Assembly: GCF_027887165.1 (NCBI RefSeq)
Contig: NC_077230.1
Coordinates: 264,931,943-264,995,942, forward strand
DNA from: Monodelphis domestica
Taxonomy: Eukaryota > Chordata > Mammalia > Didelphimorphia > Didelphidae
Direction: 5' to 3'
Length of the DNA: 64,000 nucleotides
This document shows, one piece after another, positions 36,601 through 51,231 of the stretch; the first letter of the stretch is position 1; every line of letters starts with the position of its first letter. Made by a program: the position numbers and the translations under genes. The notes under the pieces were generated by a model, which did no database searches, had not been told where the DNA came from, and saw only the letters and a program-made list of their open reading frames with translations.

Positions 36601-39600
36601 CTGGAAGAGTCAGGAGAGTCTCAGCAAAGAGATGGTCCTTAAAAGGACCCACAATGAGGAAAGGGAGGGGAAAAGGTAAAATTTCAACAGGGAAATAAAC
36701 CATCTTAATAGTATGGCTTCCAGTTAAACTTTAACACGCTGCTTAAAATAAGAGATTTATTTTCCCACAAATAAGAGCTTGACAGTAACTATCCAGCAGG
36801 TTGTCATTTAAAATGTACCTAGTAATTCTGGAGTTGCTGCTGGCTACAAATCCGACTGCCGAACGTCCTTTAGCACATGCTTCTTTGTTGACATCAATCC
36901 CAACAACCATGAGCGACTTGAGCTGTGAAATTCATTTTTCACAATTCAATTATGTGGCAAAACAGCATCTGAAAGCAATTCTCTCAAACAGGATTTATTT
37001 AAGGAAAATAATTTTTCTAACCAAACATGGAAGGAAATAAAAGTATCAGGAATGTCAGGGTCAAACTTCTTGTTGAATAAGAAATAGAAAAGACCCAAGC
37101 AGAAAAACAATAATGGGTCAGAGCCAGACTTATTGTTCTGGGAGTCAGATCTGCATATAGATGGCAGTTAAATCCACGGGAGCAAAGATGAGAAAGAGAG
37201 ATAGTCAGAGACAGAGAGAGGCAGAGTGGCATTAAATACATATAGGAAGAATCTGGGATTTCATCAACACTCAAAGTTCCCAAGGCAGATCACAGCTTTT
37301 CTATACTTAGTAGATAAATTCTGAAGACAAGTGACTTGGTTCAGGATCATCTAGCTAGTTAGTGTCAGAATTGGGGTTCAAATCTAGGAGCAACCCCAAA
37401 CCCAGAACACTGTCTATTTTGCCACCTGCCTGAAAATGGGACTGTTGTTTTGTTAAGTCATTTTTCAATCATGTCTGACTCTTCCTGACCCCCATTTGGA
37501 GTTTTCTTAGCCAAGATCATGGAGTAGTTTGCCATTTCCTTCTCAAGGAAACTGAGGCAAACAGTATTAAGTGGCTTGTCTAGAGTCATAAAATTAGTGT
37601 GTAAGGCTAGATTTAAACTCAGGAAAAGGAGTCATCTTGACTTCAGGCCCAGTATGGGATTAACCAATGGTTAAAGAATATGAGGCAACATCCTCCACCA
37701 TGACCCCTTGCCCATGAACTAAAGGGAGTTACCAAAGAAAAGTCCCTACCACCACTCTTGGTAGTCCCCGTCCTACCAAGCTCCAGGGACTCCTGGTACT
37801 GCTCCTCTACATCCCATGGGAAAGCCAACTTCAGAATCAGGAAGACTTGGGTTTGAGTTCTCCCTCTCATGTATACTAGCTAGATGTCCCTGGGCAAGTG
37901 ACTAGACCACTGAGTGTCTGGGGCAACTCCCCAAGACTAGTAAGTTGCATTTAGGACAATGATGGACACCTCGCTGATCTGAATGAATGACTTTCTGACT
38001 GATCTGTAGGAAAGAGTCAAATGATTTCTGGAATGAGGGGGATTTCCTCCCACTCAGCCTCAAAGCAAATTCCATAAGTAGACTCCCTCACCGGTATCTC
38101 TACTGCCCACAACTCTCCTCCAAGCTTGGAAACCATCTGCATTGCAATCTTTGTGGCGATACTCATCATCATTCCCTGCCGGATCAGGGTTCGAGCTAGA
38201 ACACATTGACTTGGGACTGGATGATCCAGGCTCAAAAATCTTTTAATTGAATCATAGCAGTCCTTCTGATTTGAAGGAAGGATACACATTACCTAAACAG
38301 AAGCAACAAGAGGCAGAGTCAAATGATTACTTAAGCTTCAAAGCTTTTTTTTCCCCTCCTACTTGCTGTAGTCTTATTCCCATAAATATAACACATTCTT
38401 AATATATTACATTAAAGGTTTTGTTTTTTTTTTGATCACGGACCCTCTGTAAGTCTAGTGAAGTCTGGGGATCCCTTCTCATATTAATCTTTTTTAATAT
38501 ATAAAACAAGATACAAATAAAATAGAGAAAGTTGTAAAAATATTTTTTAAACAAGTTCATAAACCCTAGGTAAAGAACCCCTGCTCTAAATAAGGGTAAA
38601 ACCATCTTCTACATTAGGGTCAATTTGAGAATAAAATAATATTTATAATATGCATACCTGTCTATATAAATGCTAATAAAAACCTTTTTATGTTATCAAC
38701 CTTCTTTGGAAGTCTAGTAAAACCTATGAACTCCTCAGAATAATGATTTTCGATGCATAGAACACATAGGATTATAAAGGAAATTAGTTAGACTGCAATC
38801 CAGTTATCAGAGTATTAAAAAAAAATTCATGGTCTCCAGTTTAAGACCCCCTATGTTGCCCTTCTAATTTCTTGCCTTCATTCCCTAGAATCAAATCTCA
38901 ACAAATCTTTGTAAATTCTTGGCTCCTCTGCATATAGATGAATAAAGATTATTGTTCTTCAGTCATTTCAGTTGTCAATTTGGAGTTTTCTTGGCAGGGA
39001 TAGTAAAGTGGTTTCCCATTTCCTTCTCCAGCTCATTTTATAGATGAGGAAAGTGAGGCTAACAAGATTAAATGACTTGCCCAGAGTCACACAATTAGTG
39101 AGCATCTGAGGCCAGATGTGAACTTAGGAAGATGTGTCTTTCTGACTCCAGGTCCAGAACTCTAGCCACTGTGCCAGCTAACTGCCCGATGGTAGCTGAA
39201 ATACCCTTTTATCAGTCATCTGTACTCCAAGTCCCCCTTTCTCTAATATCGAATTTCAGAGTTATAGGGACCCCAGCATCTATCTAGTCCAACCTTTACC
39301 TGAAAAAGCAGCCCTCCAGTTTTTTTTTCCCTTTGCACTCAAATCTTTGTTTTCCCTTTTTTTTATTTAGAATATTTCCCCATGGTTACATGATTCATGA
39401 TCCCCACCACCACCACCACTCTTTCCTCTCCATTCCCAAATCCAACAAACAGGGTTATACATGTATCATTGTTCAAAACCTCTTTCCATGTTATTCATAT
39501 CTGCAGCAGACTGATCCTTTAACATCAAAACCCCAATCATATCCCTATCATAGTATGTGATTGAGCACATATTTTTCTAATGCATTTCTGGTCCCACAGT

Positions 39601-42600
39601 TCTTTCTCTGGATGTGGATAGCGTTCTTTCTCACAAATTCCACTGAATTGTCTTGGATTATTTATTGCATTGTTGCTCCTCTAGCTTTTATTTAAAGGCC
39701 TCCAATGAAGAACTCGTTAGCTCTAAGGTAGCCCACTGCCTGTTTGGTTAGCTTTAAGTGCTGGGAATTTCATCCTGATCTCAACATCAAATTGGCTGCT
39801 CTGTAACTACTGCCCATTGCTCCTAGTACGATGGCACTAAAGAGGGCTAGCCTAATCCTTCCTTCATCAATAGCCCTTCAAACACTCAGGCACTGCTATT
39901 CTGTTCTGCCTCGAGTATTCTCTTCTCCAGGCTAACTATCCCCATTTCCTTCCATGAATCCTCCTTTCACCATCTTGGTTCTCCTCTAAATCCTCTCCAA
40001 TTTGTCAATATCCATCCTATACAATAAACCCCAACTAATATTATCATCTCCTTATTTCTGTGTACCCCATTCGAGCAGAACTCTCCCCTGTTTCCTTTTC
40101 TCCTTTCTCCTATTCTTTTGTCTCTTCCGAGATAATCTCCTGCTAATACAGCTCTCGCTTCTACCTACCATTCCCCTGTCTGCTCCTCAGTATCCTTTCA
40201 CTACTGTGGGCTTGCTGTCATCTCACTTCCTTATGCAGAACACGAGTGAATCTGATAAAGAACTCATGAAGCGGTGGTAGTCATTTGTCCACTATGGACC
40301 AGGCAAAGTTGAAGGAAAAAATCAGGGGGGTGAGATGAAAAAGAATAATGCCTCTGCTTTGAGTTCCAGCTTGTCAGCAGCATGCCAATTTCCCTCTCTG
40401 GGCCTCAGTTTCTCCCCTGGGCCAATGAAGGGACTGGACTAGTCTTTAAGTCCCTTCCAGCTCTGACATCTCTTGATTCTATGTCATCTACCAATATGTG
40501 AAGCCAGTGATGGAAAGAGAGGAAAAGCAGGTGGAAAGTGGGGAGAATGATATTTCCATCTACTTGGTACTTTTAATGTCCCTCTTACACATGCCTTCCT
40601 GGTCCTTCCAAGTCATGTGACTCATTTCCTTTCCTTTTTTCCCCACCCACCCCTAACCTTGGTGGAAGGAAATGCCTGTACTGCACCCCTTTTTCTGCAC
40701 CCCTAAATCCACTAACCTCCATCAAGTAGCAATGGCTTTTAAAAGGCAAATTGTAGCCTGTATCCAAATGCCAATATCTAAAACACTAATTTTCAAAAGA
40801 AGGGAAAGGACAATTTTAAAATGATGGCTGGAGAATCCAATAGGCATTGCTATATTAGGAAATAAGCAATCTTTCAGACCACAATCTAAGCCATAGCTTC
40901 CAGTTTGTCCATTGTGCTGTTCAGAGTATCTGAGCTGTGGGATAACCAGTGGCAACAGACACAAGTATAAGGAGGAATGAATGGGTATGTTGACATTCTC
41001 TCTTTCAAACAACATATAGTGGTAGGAAGAAAATATTAAAAATATACAAAAAAAATTTAAAAAGCATTTACATACCAATTGTAGGTCAAGATTTGTATGC
41101 TGTTGTATTGCTCGTATAAATGCAGTTGTGTTTTCTTGTACTTTTGTGCTATATAAAAAAGAAAATTTAAGATCTATTATTTTCTGTACTTTATATAATG
41201 ATTCATCATGTGGCATTAGAAATAGTGCATACGGACCTTCCTAAAAGATAAAAAATGTTTAGTGAAGAAACATTTTACTTGAAGCAAATGAAAACTTTCG
41301 AAGTGTAAAATGTGGTGTTTTTACTAGTAAAATTGCTTAATACGTTTAATAATCATGTTTTCAACTAAAACTATTCTTTAATTCAGTGACTTGTCAGGGA
41401 GAGTGTCAAGGAGATTTCTGCAAATGGATATTAGCCTGGAAGGCTTCTGAAGTCCTTGCCAATCTGGAGATCCTGTACTTCTATGACAACAGAATGTCTT
41501 TGTTTCTCTGGATTTTTATTATTGTTGCTATTATTTAGCAATTTTAAAATGAAGTTGGGGCAGAACTTTATGAATCACAGGCACTAGAATATTAATGGCC
41601 TAAAGCAAGATCTCTGGCAAAATTGGGAATCAAGAAAAAAAATCTATAAAATGTTCCTTCCTGCTGTGTCTGTGCAGACAAATTTCTGAGTGATGTTAAT
41701 TAAAATCTAACCTGTATCATCCTCCAGTTTAATTAATTCCAGTCAAAGGATCTCTTCTTTTTCCAGGAGAGCAGCTTTCCTTTCCTTTGTTTTTATAACT
41801 GCTTCCTCTGGGTAGTTACCTTAACTCTCCTCTTCAGTTCAATCAATCAGTCAATCAAACAACAAGCATTTACTGAACATCACCATGATGATGTGCCTAG
41901 CATTATGCTCAATGCCAATGGGTACCAATACATAAAAAATGACTCCTGCTTATAAGGACCTTGTGAAGAGTCTGAATAGTCCAGGAAAAAGCATGCTGGC
42001 TTTTAGAGTCAAGGTCCCAGATTTGTATACTAACTCTGGCATTTAATATGTGTGTGACTTTATTCAAGTCACTTATACCTCTTTGGGACTCAGTTTCTGC
42101 ATTTGCAAAATGGGTCATCTGGACTAGATGACCTCTTGGGTCTACTCCAGCTCAAAATTTAGGATCTTAGTTTAATTTCCTATAGAAGTTGGTCACATTT
42201 ACATGCTTATATTAATGAGTCATTTTAAATCCAAGAAGTCTTTTAAGAATAAACCTATAGGAGGGGTAATTGGGTAAGCTCAGTGGATTGAGAGCCAGGT
42301 CTAAAGACAGAAGGTTCTAGGTTCAAATCTGGCCTCAGACACTTCCCAGCTGTGTGACAGTGGGCAAGTCACTTAACCCTCATTGCCTAGCCCTTACCAC
42401 TCTTTTGCCTTGGAACCAATACACAGTATTGATTTCAAGACAGAAGGTAAGGGTTTAAAAAATAATAATAATAAACCTATAGGTGGCTAGACTCTTCATT
42501 TCTTATGGCAGGTGAGCATGGTCTACAGCAAATATAAAACCTTAATTTCTTTGCCATGTCCAATTTCATGACGTGCATGTAGACTTAGTCCTTTACAGCA

Positions 42601-45600
42601 TCAGCCTTTCTGAAAATCATCAATCTAGTCTTTTTAAAAAGGAAGTCCCCCCAGAAAATAGAGCCTACCTATAATTAGATAGGGAAAATGAGCAAACAAT
42701 CCAAAAAGCACCTAACTCTAAAGACTTTTTATGGAGGCAAGGAGCAAAGTGCAGACACAGAAAGGATTTGTGAAAGCAAAGGAAACACACCTAAAATCCA
42801 GAAGAAAGATATGGATTGGACACAGATTCTGGAAGAGCTCAAAGAAGACTTCAAAAACCAATTATTAGAGGTAAAGTGGGGAAGAGAAATGAAAGTGATG
42901 CAAGAAGAAATAGGCCAATTGAAAAAAGAAGAACCAAAAACAGAGGAAAAGCAAGCCTTAAAAATCAGAATTGACCATCTAGAAACTAATGATTTCATGA
43001 GAAATTAAGAAACAAAAAAGTAGAATAAAAGGAATTTTTAAAAAACAGGAAAACATCAAATATCTTATTGAAAAAACAACTGACCTGGAAAACATGTCTA
43101 GGAGAGACAATCTGAGAATTATTGGATTACCTAATTAACAATGATGAAGAAAAATCCTTGGATATCATATTACAAGAAATTATCAAAGAAAACTGCCCAG
43201 AGATCCTTGAACAAGAAAATAAAATTTAAATTGAAAGAATTTACAGATCACCTCCAGAAAGAAATCCTCAATTGACAATTTCCAGGAATGTAATAGCCAA
43301 ATACAAGAGCTACCAAGTCAAGGAGAAAATACTTCAAACAGCCAGAAAGAAATCATTCAAATACCATGGAGCTACAATCAGGATCACTCAAGACCTAGTG
43401 ACTTTTACATTTAAGAATTGAAAGGCATGGAATATGATATTCAGAAAGGTGAATACAACCCAGAGTGACCTATCCAGAAAAACTGTGTATATTCTTTCAG
43501 GAGAAAAATGGTCATTCAATAAGATGGAAGATTTCCAAGCATTCCTGAGGAATAAGCCAGACCTAAACAAAAATTTTGAAGGACAAATACAAGACACAAG
43601 AGAAGCCCAGAAAGGTAAATAAGAAAGAGAAAATTTAAGGGATTCCTTAAGATAAAAGTGTTTATATGTCTACATGGAAAGAGGATTTCTAGATTTCTCA
43701 AAAATTACCCTCAGTAGTAGAGAAGATAGAAGGAATTTACTCGGAAAGAGGGTGGAAAAGTAAGCTGATTATGAGAATATGATGTATATGATGATACATG
43801 ACGATATATATGTAAATGTGATAATATGGAATGATATGTATACATGGTATGTATGCATATGAAAAAAAGGAAATGATACATGTATCAATCAAAAGAGAAA
43901 TAAATAACTTCCCTGGAGAAGAGAAAGCAATCGTTAGCAATAAAAGCAGGTCTGTCATAAAACCTATAAGCAAGAAAAGACTCCACTGTTTATTCTTCTG
44001 TTTCTTTCATAAATCTTTTTTACTACAGGACAGCAAAATTGATGTAAAAGAAAATGAAACACAAGTCAGGTGATTTGTTAATGTCTATAAAAAGAAATTC
44101 TATAGAGAAAGAATTTTAAACAGAATCATCTAATTAAGTCAATAATCTTTGCCCTGTGTCACCAAAATTCATTATTAACTAAGTTTAATTTTGAGTTTTG
44201 AGTATTGTTTACAACACTAACATTAGATATTCCATACACTGGCTAGTTTGAGATATGGGAAATGTAGGAAAAAAAAATGTGTCTCTCTTGGACTCTGTTT
44301 ACATTAGGTAATAACAACTTCCAGCAAAGATGCCTTTTCCTCATGTTTCAGAGGACATTCAGCTTTTCGTAGTTTGGCATACACAGGGAGTGATAACATA
44401 GACATTAGAAGACTTGGGTTCTTCTCCCAGTTCTTCCAATAATAGTCACCTTGGGGAAGTCACTTGATCTCTATAGCCTCTTTTAATCATCTCCAAAATA
44501 AGAGGGTTGCAACAGATCATCTATAAAGTCCCCTTTAAATTCTGACATTCTTTGATTATAGGCATAAAATGTAACTAGAACATTGTGATAATTTCAGAAT
44601 GTTCTGCCCCGGTGAAACCACACTGGGAATATTTTTCAGTTCTGGCATGACATTTTAGGAAGACATTGACGAAATGAAATATGTCAAGAGGAGGGCAATG
44701 GGATGGGTACAAGACATCAAATCATGCATGAAGAAACTGAAGATGAGTAAACTAGAGAAAAGAAAGTTTAGGTCATAAATGATACTTGTCTTCACATTTC
44801 TGAAAAACTATCATGACAAAAAAAAAAGAATTTGGATGACTACTCAGAGCAATAAGTAGAAGCAATAGAAAGTCAAATTTTAGCCAGTTAAAGGAAAACT
44901 TTCTAACAATTAGAGCTTCTTCCAAATTAAATAAAAATGAGCTGTCTTGGGAAATGGTGAGTTCCCAATTCCTGCTGGTATTCAAAGGGAACCTGGAAGG
45001 CCACTTGCCTAGAATGTTGTAGAAGAAATTATTATTTAGTTATAGGTTGATGTTCAAGGTCTCATCTTAGGTGTAAGATTTTATAGTTTTATATTCATCC
45101 TATTCTGCCTCTGAAAACTTATATAGCTTTACTAGGTGGAGGAGAGGGTAAAGGAGATGTGGCAGAGAGAGAGAGGATGCTAAAAAATCTCACACAGTGT
45201 CTGCTTCTTTTCATAAGCCCATCAAACGTTAGTGAAGGGCAAAGCACATACTTATTTTTACAAAGGAAGAAGATAATTCTAGTGAGTATTAGATAACTAC
45301 ACTATAAGAAGAAAATTATTCATGCCTATATTTAGAGCTGAAAGAGACCTTAGAAAGCATCAAGTTCAAACCCTTCATTTTATAAATGGGAAAACTAAAG
45401 TCCAGAGGGGTGGTGACATTCCCAGGTCGCACAAACACTGAGAAGCAGACCCAGGATTCAAAACCAAGTTTTCTAAATGTAGTACACTTTCTATTATGTA
45501 AGGGTTTGGGTCAGAAATTCTCTTTTCCTTTTAAATTAAATTTAAACTCAATCTTATAAACCCAAAAAAGCCTCTTTGTTTAATTATTTTGTTATTACTC

Positions 45601-48600
45601 TCAAGCTTCAAAAATAACTGAATTTAGAAGTTTATGAGAAAAAATTTAACTGTTTCAAACACCTTTTCTGGGATGGTGTGAAAGCAAAGCTTCTAGAAAT
45701 ATTATAACCTGGAATATGCTGTAAGTAAAACTTTTTCTAAAAATGCTACTTATTGCAAAATTCCTCTCTTGGACTCTCTGTTTACATTAGGTAATCTCTT
45801 CCAACAAAGAAGTCTTTTACTCATGCTTCACAGGACATTCAGCTTCTCATTAAACCAAAGAGTGAAAGTTATGTCTGGAAAAAGAAATAGATCATAGGCT
45901 GGTTCTCAAAATAGTCTCACATTTTGGGCTTCTCAATGTGAAATCCCATAGGACCGCTCACTCTTCTCAAGCAATTCAGGAGGTTCTCGGCTACATCTTC
46001 ATTTCTGTGGCTACACACGATTAGCCAGTTGTTCAAAGCCCGTGCTCCCAATAGCTTGCAGTTGCGCATGTCCTTCGACCAATTAGCAGAAGACATGGGC
46101 TGACACTGAGAAAGAGGACAACATAATGATTAAATGAATCCATTCAGAAAACAATTGTATAAAAGTCACATCTAGAGTCATTCAATGAAATTCTAGCCTT
46201 AACAGAAATGTTTGCCAGAATTCACCCACGGTCAATAAAGGTCACCACAGAGAGTCAGAAAATGGCTAATGTAGAAGAAATGTTGGCAACCATCTATTCT
46301 AATCTCTTTGTTTCACCAATATGGAAAACCCAGGTGTAGGGAGTGAAATGACTTAATGGAATGATAGAACTGGAATTGATCTCAGAGTTGTCTAGCTCAA
46401 TCCATGGTCAATGCAAAAGGGACCTTGGAGACCATTTATTCTAGCCCCTTCATTTTGATTTACAGACACAGAACCCAGGTCCACTGGAATGAATGAAACC
46501 ATGGAATTATAGAGTTGGAAGGGACCTCGCAGACTCATCTTCTTTTAGGAAATCATAGCTGAGTGGCCATTCTGCATCCACTCAAAGACAACTTTAGTGC
46601 ACAAATTTCTACCTCCTAAAGCAGCCCTAATTTTTTGAAAACTATTAATAAGTTTTTCCTTATATCAAACCGAAATATCTCTTTGCATTTCTGTCTCCTG
46701 TTCCTTTTCTCTGATCGCTGAACCCAAGAATAAGTCTTCCACCAGTGAGTCTTTCCAGTACGTGAAAATTGCCATCATATTCCCCCTAGTCTTATCTTTT
46801 TCCAGGCTAAATGGATCTAGGGTGAAGGGTTTATAGATTTAAAGTTGAAGAGACCTTAAATGTTACTGAGTCCAGGCCCTTCATTTTATAGGCAAAAAGT
46901 GGGAGAATTAGAATTGGAATCCAGGTCGTCTGACAACAAATTCAGAGTTCTCTCCAATGCACTATGCTGCCACCCCAGTTAGTCCAACTAATTCTTCCTG
47001 GGCATGATGGACATTCCTCACGCTCTCACGGTTGTCTTCCTCTGGACAGGTCTTTTTACTTTGGGCATATGGAGAACGTTCTAATCTCCAACAGAAAATG
47101 AGAAATGTGGTTTTTCTTGATTCTTTGCCAACATAAGGATAGAACAGAAGATGGCAGAGGGCAGGATTCTTTTTTCTATATAGCTAAAAGTAGGGGCAGA
47201 GATGAGAGAAGGACATCAGCTTTCACTCCTTCTTCAAAACCCCAGGATAGAAATCTAAGAAAACAAACCATCTGCAGAACCCCCAGCACAAAGTGACGCC
47301 GCTAAGATTAGTCCAGCAGCCAGGCCCACTCGCTGGAAAAAGGTGAAAAAGGATGTTGCTGTAGGTTTTGTATCCCTTTTGTGGGTCTGAGTTTTTTATT
47401 AGTCAAGCAGCACTTTCCTTTAGAAATATTATGTGTGTGTGTATATATATATATAATTCCTTTAACAAATAACAACAAAAAATGACAAAAAGAATCAAAA
47501 CCTAGGAATCACTGGAGTGCAATCTTCACCTTTATAATTTATTGACTCAGGGCTTTAGTAGATACTCCCCAGCTTTAATTGCAATGAGCTAGGAATAGGG
47601 AGATCTGGCTTCTAATTCCAGCTTTGCCATAATGAAGGAAACCAGGGAAAATGAGAAAAGAGAAAATAAAGGATACTCTGACAGAAGGGAGACTGAGAAA
47701 GGCCCTGGGGTTACAAAGTTAAGCAGGCAGAGTAAAGATAAAAGGGAATCTAATTAACTAGGATGTGATCCATCAATCTTTCTGGTAACTATTCACACTT
47801 AAATGCATGAAAATATAACCTTCTGAATAAGAATAAAATTACAACACTCACTATAGTGTCCTGCATTAGTATTTTTTCTGAAGGTACTACTCGGCCTGTG
47901 AGAGACATCTGGCATCCAAACTGTAGTCCCCAGGTCTCTAGTTCAAAACGAGCCTCCTTGTTTCTGTGAAGAAGACATTTGGGCATGAAATTACTAACAT
48001 GTTCATCATCAAAGGAACACAAATCTTGGGGGGGGGGAGTGACAGTAAGCTCTCCCTCATTATTTCTGTAGGATTTCTCAGACTGGTGCTTATTTGTTTA
48101 TTATTTCATCTCTCTACACACACCACACCAATTCCTAACTCTTCTCCTGAGAGTCAAAACAAATAAGCAAGAAACAGAGAGCTCTATGATGTCGTGGATA
48201 GAGAGCACAGGATCCGAAGTGGGAATGATCGGAATCCAAAACTAGTTTCAGACATTTACTATGGCAAATCCCTAAGACTCAGTCTTTTGATCTGTTTTTC
48301 CAGTCACACTGACTCTTCAAAACCCCATGGGAGGTTTTCTTGATCAAGACATTGGAGTGATTTACCATTTCCTTCTTCAGCTCATTTTACAGATGAGGAA
48401 ACTGAGGCAAACGGGGTTAAGGGGCACACAGCTAGTAAGTGTCCAAGACCGTGTCTGAACTCAGGAAGATGAGTCTTCCTGACTCCAGACCTGGTACTCA
48501 AGCCAATGCACTAACTACCAAGCTGCACCCTCATCTGTAAAGCAGGCACAATAGAAGCACCTTCTTCCCAGAGTTGTGAGGATAACATAATAGTAGTAAA

Positions 48601-51189
48601 TTATTAGTAATCTTAGTAAATTAATATTAGTAAAAAACTATGTAAACCTTAAAGCACTTAATCAGGCAGTAGATTAGATCTAGTGGGCTCCAGTGGAGAG
48701 AGGAAAGCTCCCATGAGATTATCTGATCTTGCTGATTCGAAGTGAAGTCTAGTGAGTATGTGTAGACAAAAGGTGACCAAATAAAACAAAACTGAATCCA
48801 ATGAGGGCTTTTCATTGGGGAGGCAAGTGTACATAGAAATCTCTGGAAGATTTGATGATATGAAAGAGAAGGAATATCAGGAGCAATCTATAGCCGTGAT
48901 ATTGAAGAGGATAAAGAGACGGAGAGAGGGCACAGCCACATCATCCGCCATTGGTTTTCCCTTTAACATGGCACCCTTTCAGTCTTTTAGTGATATGTAC
49001 TGGTGTTTCTCTGTTATCTAGTAACCTGAATTAATAAAACGTTTTATTCCACATGCTGGGCAACCAAGGCAGTAGGTATGGGAGGATTAAAGTTCATTAG
49101 ATATGTGAAGTAAATAAAAAACACCATGGAAAGTAGTCAGGACCAAGGATCTGAAACCAATTACCAAAGAGCCAGGGTGGTAGATGGAGAATAGACAAGC
49201 CAAGCAGATGTCCCCAGTGGGGAAATCATGGGATCATAAATGTAAATAAATCATAAATAAAGGGAACTCAGACAGCACACAGACCAATACCCTCGTTTTA
49301 CAGATGAAGAAACTGAGATCCAGGAAGGTTACAAACAAAATAAGGGTCATAATTTGGCTTTGAACTCAAGGTAAAAGAATCTGTCCCCAGGCAGAGAAGC
49401 CATGAGAGCTTTTCAGAGCATCAAAGGAATGGAATAAATTGTCATCCCGAGTTAAAAGAGTATTTATACTTTAAGGGAGGACTAGAAGCCCATCTGAAGG
49501 GTCAGTGATGACTAAGTGTACCCAACTCTTTGTTGTAATTAACAGGATTCTCTAGTTAACTTCAAGTGTGCCAAGAAATCCAGGCCCAGGCATTAGTGTT
49601 ACTGCTTAGGAATATATCCTTGTCCAAGAAAAATGAGGCCTCTATTTTTCTATGGAAAGTGTTAACCAGGAAGTATTCAAGACTATTCACAACCATTCTA
49701 CAGACCGTAATGCTAAAACTTGGATTATAAGCAAAAGAAAAAACGATGTATTCCAGATAAATTACCTCTGAATGTTATCAGCAAGTCTAGATAATCTCTG
49801 TTGCCTTAAAAGAGGGTTTAGATGAGTATTTGTAGCCAGGTCTTTCATCAAGCGGAAATCTGAAGTCATTCTTTTGCTCAAACCTATTAAATTTAAAAAA
49901 ACACAGAAAGGAAAAAATATACCATAAACCCTATTATTCCAAGCCCTTACCTCAGTCACAATTTTTAAAGATTATTTTAAGGTTGGTTTCACAACTGAAA
50001 TAGATGTTCAAGAATTCAATAAGCACTTGATTTATTAATGCTCTTCAAAATTCCAAAATCTGACGCATATTCATTCATCGAACAAACATTTATTATGAGT
50101 ATGTTCTAGAAATATCTGAAGAAGTGCAAGTAGAAAATGGATTGAACTTGTTTATATCTCAGCTGCAGGTTACAGAACACAGATGGGTGGGTGAAAGTTG
50201 CAAGGAGGAAGACTGGCCTTTTTTTTTTTTTAAACCTTTACCTTCTGTTTTAGAATCAATACTGTGTATTGGTTCCAAGGCAGAAGATCGATGTGGGCTA
50301 GGCAATGGGGGTTAAGTGACTTGCCCAGGGTCACACAGCTAGGAAGCATCAGAGGCCAGATTTGAACCCAGGACCTCCCATCTCTAGGCCTGACTCTCAA
50401 TCCATTGAGCTACCGAGCTGCTCCCTTAGATTGGCCTTTTTAAAAGAGCTTACTAATAATCAACACTATTCAAAAATAGAAAAGGGCTATCCCTCCTAAA
50501 ATAGGGAGTTCAGAGAGATGAAGTTAGGAAAAAGTCCAATATGTTCAAAAATATTTATAGTGTCTATTTTTGTGATGACAAAAAAATGGAAACTGAGGAG
50601 AGGCCTATCAATTGGAGAATGGCTAGAAAAGTTATGGTATATGAATGTAATAGAATGCTGTTGTTCTATAAGAAATTATTTCAGAGAAACCTTAGAAGAC
50701 TTGTATGAACTAGAATAATTTATACTATCACGACAATACTGTAAAGACAAACAACTTTGAAGACTTAGGAACTCTGATCAACACAATGATCCACCACAAT
50801 TCCAGGTAACTCAAAATTAAACAAGCTATCCAACTGCTAAAAGAGAGGCAATGAGCGCAGAGGGTAGATTAAAACATATTTTGGGGCATGGTCAATGGGA
50901 CAATATGTTTTGCCCAACTATACAAGTCTGTAACTGGATTTTTTTCTTAATTGGTTTGGAAGGTGAGAGAGAGAATATAGACTTGAAAACTGAAGAAAAA
51001 TAAGATAGTTTCAAATATTCAAAAAGAGTCTGATTAATCACTTGTGGAAAATACTTTACAGTCAGTCAATCAATAAGTATTCATTAAGCACTGACTATGT
51101 GCCAGGCACTGTGATAAATGTAAAATAAGTCAAAAGACAATCTTTGCCCTCAAGAATGTACCTGGAGATGCAGCATCCCCCCCAAAAAA

Positions 51190-51231
<42 letters not shown>

